In this document: positions 33,700-36,440 of the stretch, piece after piece
Position numbering within the stretch: position 1 is the first letter of the stretch
Layout of the letters: each line of letters starts with the position of its first letter
Assembly: GCA_028288595.1 (NCBI GenBank)
Contig: JAQBNK010000172.1
Coordinates: 1-36,440 of the forward strand
Origin: Chitinophagaceae bacterium
Lineage (GTDB): Bacteria > Bacteroidota > Bacteroidia > Chitinophagales > Chitinophagaceae
Direction: 5' to 3'
Length of the DNA: 36,440 bases
The notes under the pieces: model-generated
What the model was told of the DNA's origin: nothing
The model's database searches: none
The model's input: the letters and a program-made list of their open reading frames with translations, nothing else
Made by a program: the position numbers and the translations under genes

Positions 33700-34653
33700 T
33701 TATTCATTTTCTTCTTTGTTTTTTCTCCTTTCATCACGGTCTGTTTCATCTATCAGCACGTAGCCGGCCACACGATGACTTTCTTTTCTGAAAGAAACAA
33801 ACAGCATCAGTAAAATAGGAATAGCCGCAAGCCCGTACCACAGCGGTGCACTTTCATCCATAGCCTTCGTAGTTAGTCTGCCCTGTTTAGTAAGAATATA
33901 CATCTGCACAATCACCAGTGCATTATTTAAAAAATGGAATAAAATATTCAGCCATAAATTCCGGCTGTAATAAAAAATATAACCCAGCGCAACACCTAAA
34001 AAAAGCCTGGGAAGGAAACCATAGAAAGAAACATGAAAAGCGCTGAAAACGACACTCGTTACGATGATAGCGACATGAATATTTTTAAAGAGCCTCATAA
34101 ACATTTGCTGAAAGCCTCCGCGAAATAACATCTCTTCAAAAATAGCAGGCAAAAGTGCAAGGATCAGCAATGAAAGAAAAAGATCAAATGATGTTTTCAT
34201 ATTGGCAAGTACCATTACCTGTGCCATGTAAGCATCTTCCAATGCTTTGAACTTTCCGGTAAGCTCCGCTGACAATGGTATATGCCTGGTAAGCTCTCCC
34301 AGCGAGCCTGTTAGCATACTGGCAGGTACAAGCAAAAGAACAATAACAAATACCTGTTTGCCAGATACTACATTGTTAAAGCCTAAATATTCAAAAGGTT
34401 TTTTACTTGCGATGATTCCAAATAATAATGCCGGAATACCAAGTGAAACAAATGCGCCAACACCCTGCAACAAACGCTGAAAACCAGTATCATGATTATT
34501 AAGCAAGGCCTTAGGTACTTCCATAAAGGGTACGTGCATGTACTGGGAACCCATATATATCATAACAAAACCACCCAGTAAAAGCCCAACGCCGCACAAC
34601 ATTAACAAAATCCCAAGCTGCGCACCGGCCGATAGATCCCTTTCATTGTTCAT
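33700..34653 (-). CDS. CPBP-family intramembrane glutamic protease
   Basis: The 317-residue protein has eight or so hydrophobic segments and the three CPBP/Abi motifs: E173-E174-x-x-x-R178 (FEEMLFR), FSAFH with H207, and HFLNN with H240 and N244. These residues form the active site of Rce1-like membrane proteases. The C-terminal tail is charged (DETDRDERRKNKEENE). It is the first gene of the CPBP-cdsA-psd group. In bacteria such proteins process membrane peptides or tune lipid and envelope functions; the substrate here is unknown. Confidence 0.9.
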   Translation of the reverse strand: MNNERDLSAGAQLGILLMLCGVGLLLGGFVMIYMGSQYMHVPFMEVPKALLNNHDTGFQRLLQGVGAFVSLGIPALLFGIIASKKPFEYLGFNNVVSGKQVFVIVLLLVPASMLTGSLGELTRHIPLSAELTGKFKALEDAYMAQVMVLANMKTSFDLFLSLLILALLPAIFEEMLFRGGFQQMFMRLFKNIHVAIIVTSVVFSAFHVSFYGFLPRLFLGVALGYIFYYSRNLWLNILFHFLNNALVIVQMYILTKQGRLTTKAMDESAPLWYGLAAIPILLMLFVSFRKESHRVAGYVLIDETDRDERRKNKEENE

Positions 34654-34678
34654 AAGGAAGAATAAGGCTGTAAATTTG
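34646..34678 (+). promoter_or_regulatory. Candidate dusB promoter
   Basis: TAAATTTG (34671-34678) is an exact -7 element with a TTG at 34646-34648, 22 bases upstream. It points to dusB with a leader of about 100 bases. That leader contains the arms GAATTTTTACAAAT (34700-34713) and ATTTGTAAATTC (34740-34751), an imperfect stem. Confidence 0.45.
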
Positions 34679-34689
34679 CAACTCTTTTT

Positions 34690-34791
34690 ATGATTACAAG
34701 AATTTTTACAAATTACAGGATGTCATTCATGCTACGCTCATTTGTAAATTCTAAAAGATCGTGTAATAAAAAGATTAATATAACTAAGTGA
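34690..34791 (+). CDS. Possible 33-residue leader ORF coupled to dusB
   Basis: An ATG at 34690 opens a 33-codon frame whose TGA overlaps the GTG start of dusB (GTGA). The peptide is basic and Asn-rich with no motif. The start/stop overlap is typical of translational coupling, but the frame may have arisen by chance in the leader. No Shine-Dalgarno sequence is present. Confidence 0.25.
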   Translation: MITRIFTNYRMSFMLRSFVNSKRSCNKKINITK

Positions 34792-35828
34792 TCAAGATCG
34801 CAAACATAGAATTACCCGACTCGCCATTATTACTCGCACCTATGGAAGATGTGAGCGATCCTCCGTTCCGTGCGGTTTGTAAACTGAATGGAGCTGATTT
34901 ATTGTATACCGAATTTATCAGCAGTGAAGGATTAATTCGGGATGCCATCAAGAGCCGCCAGAAATTAGACATCTTCGACGAAGAGCGCCCCGTTGGCATC
35001 CAGATTTTTGGTGGTGATGAAGAAGCCATGGCCATGAGTGCAAGAATAGTTGATGCTACGAATCCAGAACTTGTTGATATTAATTTTGGTTGCCCCGTAA
35101 AAAAAGTGGTGACAAAAGGAGCTGGTGCTGCTGTTTTAAAAGATGTGGAAATGATGGTTCGCTTAACTAAAGCAGTTGTTCGGTCTACCAATAAACCTGT
35201 TACCGTTAAAACACGGCTCGGATGGGATGAAGAATCAAAAAATATTGAAGAAGTTGCAGAACGTTTACAGGATGCTGGAATTACCGCGCTATCTGTTCAT
35301 GGGCGCACCCGCTCTCAAATGTATAAAGGTGAGGCCGACTGGACACTAATCGCTAAAGTGAAAAATAATCCACGCATTCATATTCCGATTTTTGGCAATG
35401 GCGATATCGACAGCCCACAAAAAGCATGGGAATACAAAAATCGTTATGGTGTTGATGGATTGATGATTGGCCGTGCGGCAATTGGTTATCCATGGATATT
35501 CAATGAGATCAAACATTATTTCGCTAATAAAACATTATTGCCCGCACCGGGAATAAGGGAAAGAGTGGAAATAATTCGACAGCATTTGTCCGGCTCTGTA
35601 AAATGGAAAGGCGAAGTGCTGGGCATACTTGAAATGCGCCGCCATTATACTAATTATCTTAAAGGTTTTCCTCACATTAAAGAATTTCGTAACCAGTTGG
35701 TTAATCTTAAAACGGTTGAAGAAATTGAATTCATTTTGAAGGAAATTGCACAACGGTATGAGGGCTTTGTTCCTGAAAGAGTGATGGCCGGATTTTCCGG
35801 CGCTTATGTTGAAAGCTGTGCAGTCTAA
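34788..35828 (+). CDS. dusB: tRNA-dihydrouridine synthase (DusB type)
   Basis: Dus enzymes reduce specific uridines in tRNA with FMN and NADPH. The 346-residue TIM-barrel protein begins IELPDSPLLLAPMEDVSDPPFRAV. It has the catalytic Cys102 in NFGCPVKKV, the KTRLGWDE and SVHGRTRSQMYKG blocks, and GNGDI and MIGRAAIG for phosphate binding. The C-terminal helical domain is complete. The start is GTG at 34788, which matches the usual N-terminus (MxKIxNIEL). The leader contains a possible coupled ORF and stem. Confidence 0.94.
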   Translation: MIKIANIELPDSPLLLAPMEDVSDPPFRAVCKLNGADLLYTEFISSEGLIRDAIKSRQKLDIFDEERPVGIQIFGGDEEAMAMSARIVDATNPELVDINFGCPVKKVVTKGAGAAVLKDVEMMVRLTKAVVRSTNKPVTVKTRLGWDEESKNIEEVAERLQDAGITALSVHGRTRSQMYKGEADWTLIAKVKNNPRIHIPIFGNGDIDSPQKAWEYKNRYGVDGLMIGRAAIGYPWIFNEIKHYFANKTLLPAPGIRERVEIIRQHLSGSVKWKGEVLGILEMRRHYTNYLKGFPHIKEFRNQLVNLKTVEEIEFILKEIAQRYEGFVPERVMAGFSGAYVESCAV

Positions 35829-35890
35829 TCAATCTCCAGATCAAAAATTTTGGCCCGTAAGATGCAGTAAGCCTAGTATAAACCTGTGCT

Positions 35891-36440
35891 ATGCTGTTCG
35901 CTTTTGTACTTTTCAGTATTGTAAGTTTCTTCATTTTCCTTTCTTTTATCCTTGACCAGTTTTTTTTACAATATCGAAAAAGCGATAAACAACTACGATT
36001 GTTTTTCAATAAATATTTAGTAGATGCGGAGATCGCTTATTATTCTGCATATGGAAGAAGATTACGTTACCTGTCAATTGAAAATACAGGAAAACCTGTT
36101 TTGCTTTTTATACATGGGTCCCCCAGTTCTTTAAGTTTTTTCAGGGAATACTATGTTGATCCTTTACTGCTAAAATATTTTCACATCATTGCTATTGACA
36201 GACCTGGCTATGGTTATTCCGGTTTTGGAAAACCACTTAGTTCTATCCGGCAACAATCTGAAATGATGAAGGCGCTTATTGATTCTTTAAATGTGAAGAA
36301 ACAACCAGTGATCATTTTCGGAGAATCATACGGAACATCAGTCGCTTGCAGGATGGCAATGGATTTCCCTGGTTTTTTTGATGGGTTGATTTTACTCGGG
36401 CCTTCGCTTGCACCCGGCGAAGAAATAGTTTATAAAATTG
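35891..36440 (+). CDS. Membrane-anchored alpha/beta hydrolase (3' end missing)
   Basis: The frame runs off the window after 183 residues. It starts with one hydrophobic anchor (about 2-28, AFVLFSIVSFFIFLSFIL), then an alpha/beta hydrolase domain. It has the oxyanion-loop HGSP (75-78), DRPGYGYS (103-110) and the nucleophile elbow GESYG with Ser146. The acid and histidine of the triad would lie beyond the end. Such proteins hydrolyse esters or epoxides; the substrate is unknown. The gene begins 62 bases after dusB in the same direction. Confidence 0.85.
   Translation, partial: MLFAFVLFSIVSFFIFLSFILDQFFLQYRKSDKQLRLFFNKYLVDAEIAYYSAYGRRLRYLSIENTGKPVLLFIHGSPSSLSFFREYYVDPLLLKYFHIIAIDRPGYGYSGFGKPLSSIRQQSEMMKALIDSLNVKKQPVIIFGESYGTSVACRMAMDFPGFFDGLILLGPSLAPGEEIVYKI

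Noticed and set aside
35731-36009. A 92-residue minus-strand frame spanning dusB and the start of the hydrolase gene
   Set aside because: It is opposite the dusB C-terminus and the hydrolase N-terminus, both better supported, and shows no motif.
1-36440. CRISPR array, tRNA, rRNA, insertion sequence or prophage
   Set aside because: No regularly spaced direct repeats, no cloverleaf-like GGTTCRANYCC segments in gene-free DNA, and no transposase or phage proteins were found.

Overview
The window is a 36 kb stretch of a Bacteroidetes chromosome, most probably from the family Chitinophagaceae. Several things point that way: promoter elements of the TAnnTTTG type instead of the sigma70 -10/-35 pair, almost no Shine-Dalgarno sequences, menaquinone synthesis by the futalosine route (mqnC), and the local order rsfS-ftsH-LUD protein divergent from birA. 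The 615-residue form of amidophosphoribosyltransferase and many small secreted proteins and lipoproteins fit too. It is mostly housekeeping DNA. I see no tRNA or rRNA gene, CRISPR array, transposase, prophage or plasmid gene.

Layout. (1) 1-2237: the tail of a MarR repressor, then YceI, a pirin and an NAD(P)H/FMN reductase in one direction, which looks like a small redox- or quinone-response operon with a dyad in front of yceI. (2) 2278-8283: a PurF-like enzyme, a SixA-type phosphatase, a convergent MurG-like glycosyltransferase, a 41-residue lipoprotein, an unknown 76-residue protein, a class I/II aminotransferase and a lipoprotein MsrB. (3) 8451-14537: adenylate kinase with a clear intrinsic terminator, a small membrane protein, mqnC, a PDZ-containing aspartyl protease and a tandem M16 pair (one active, one inactive). 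(4) 14555-22025: two minus-strand operons, rsfS-ftsH-LUD-lpxH and M23 peptidase-bcp-HExxH protein, with birA on the plus strand between them. (5) 22113-27423: a CarB that holds only the N-terminal half, then a GH18-NodB-GT2 trimodular membrane protein. (6) 27471-31763: recO, an FAH-family hydrolase and a flavin reductase (probably aromatic amino acid breakdown), an SDR and a YjjG-like HAD phosphatase. (7) 31811-34653: a Cys/Lys-rich secreted peptide and the lipid genes psd and cdsA behind a CPBP protease. (8) 34788-end: a DusB-type tRNA-dihydrouridine synthase and a cut-off alpha/beta hydrolase.

How the genes work together. Envelope work dominates: LpxH (lipid A), CdsA and Psd (phospholipids), FtsH and CPBP (membrane proteolysis), M23, M16 and aspartyl peptidases, and the GH18-NodB-GT2 protein (beta-linked aminosugar polymer). 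Oxidative repair and defence is a second theme: MsrB, Bcp, YceI and pirin.

No gene-free stretch exceeds 300 bases; the longest is about 220 bases at 23760-23982. Several intergenic gaps hold perfect or near-perfect inverted repeats, reported individually. I did not find a convincing new multi-gene system. The most unusual items are the half-length CarB, the trimodular polysaccharide protein, the tiny CGCP lipoprotein and the intergenic hairpins.
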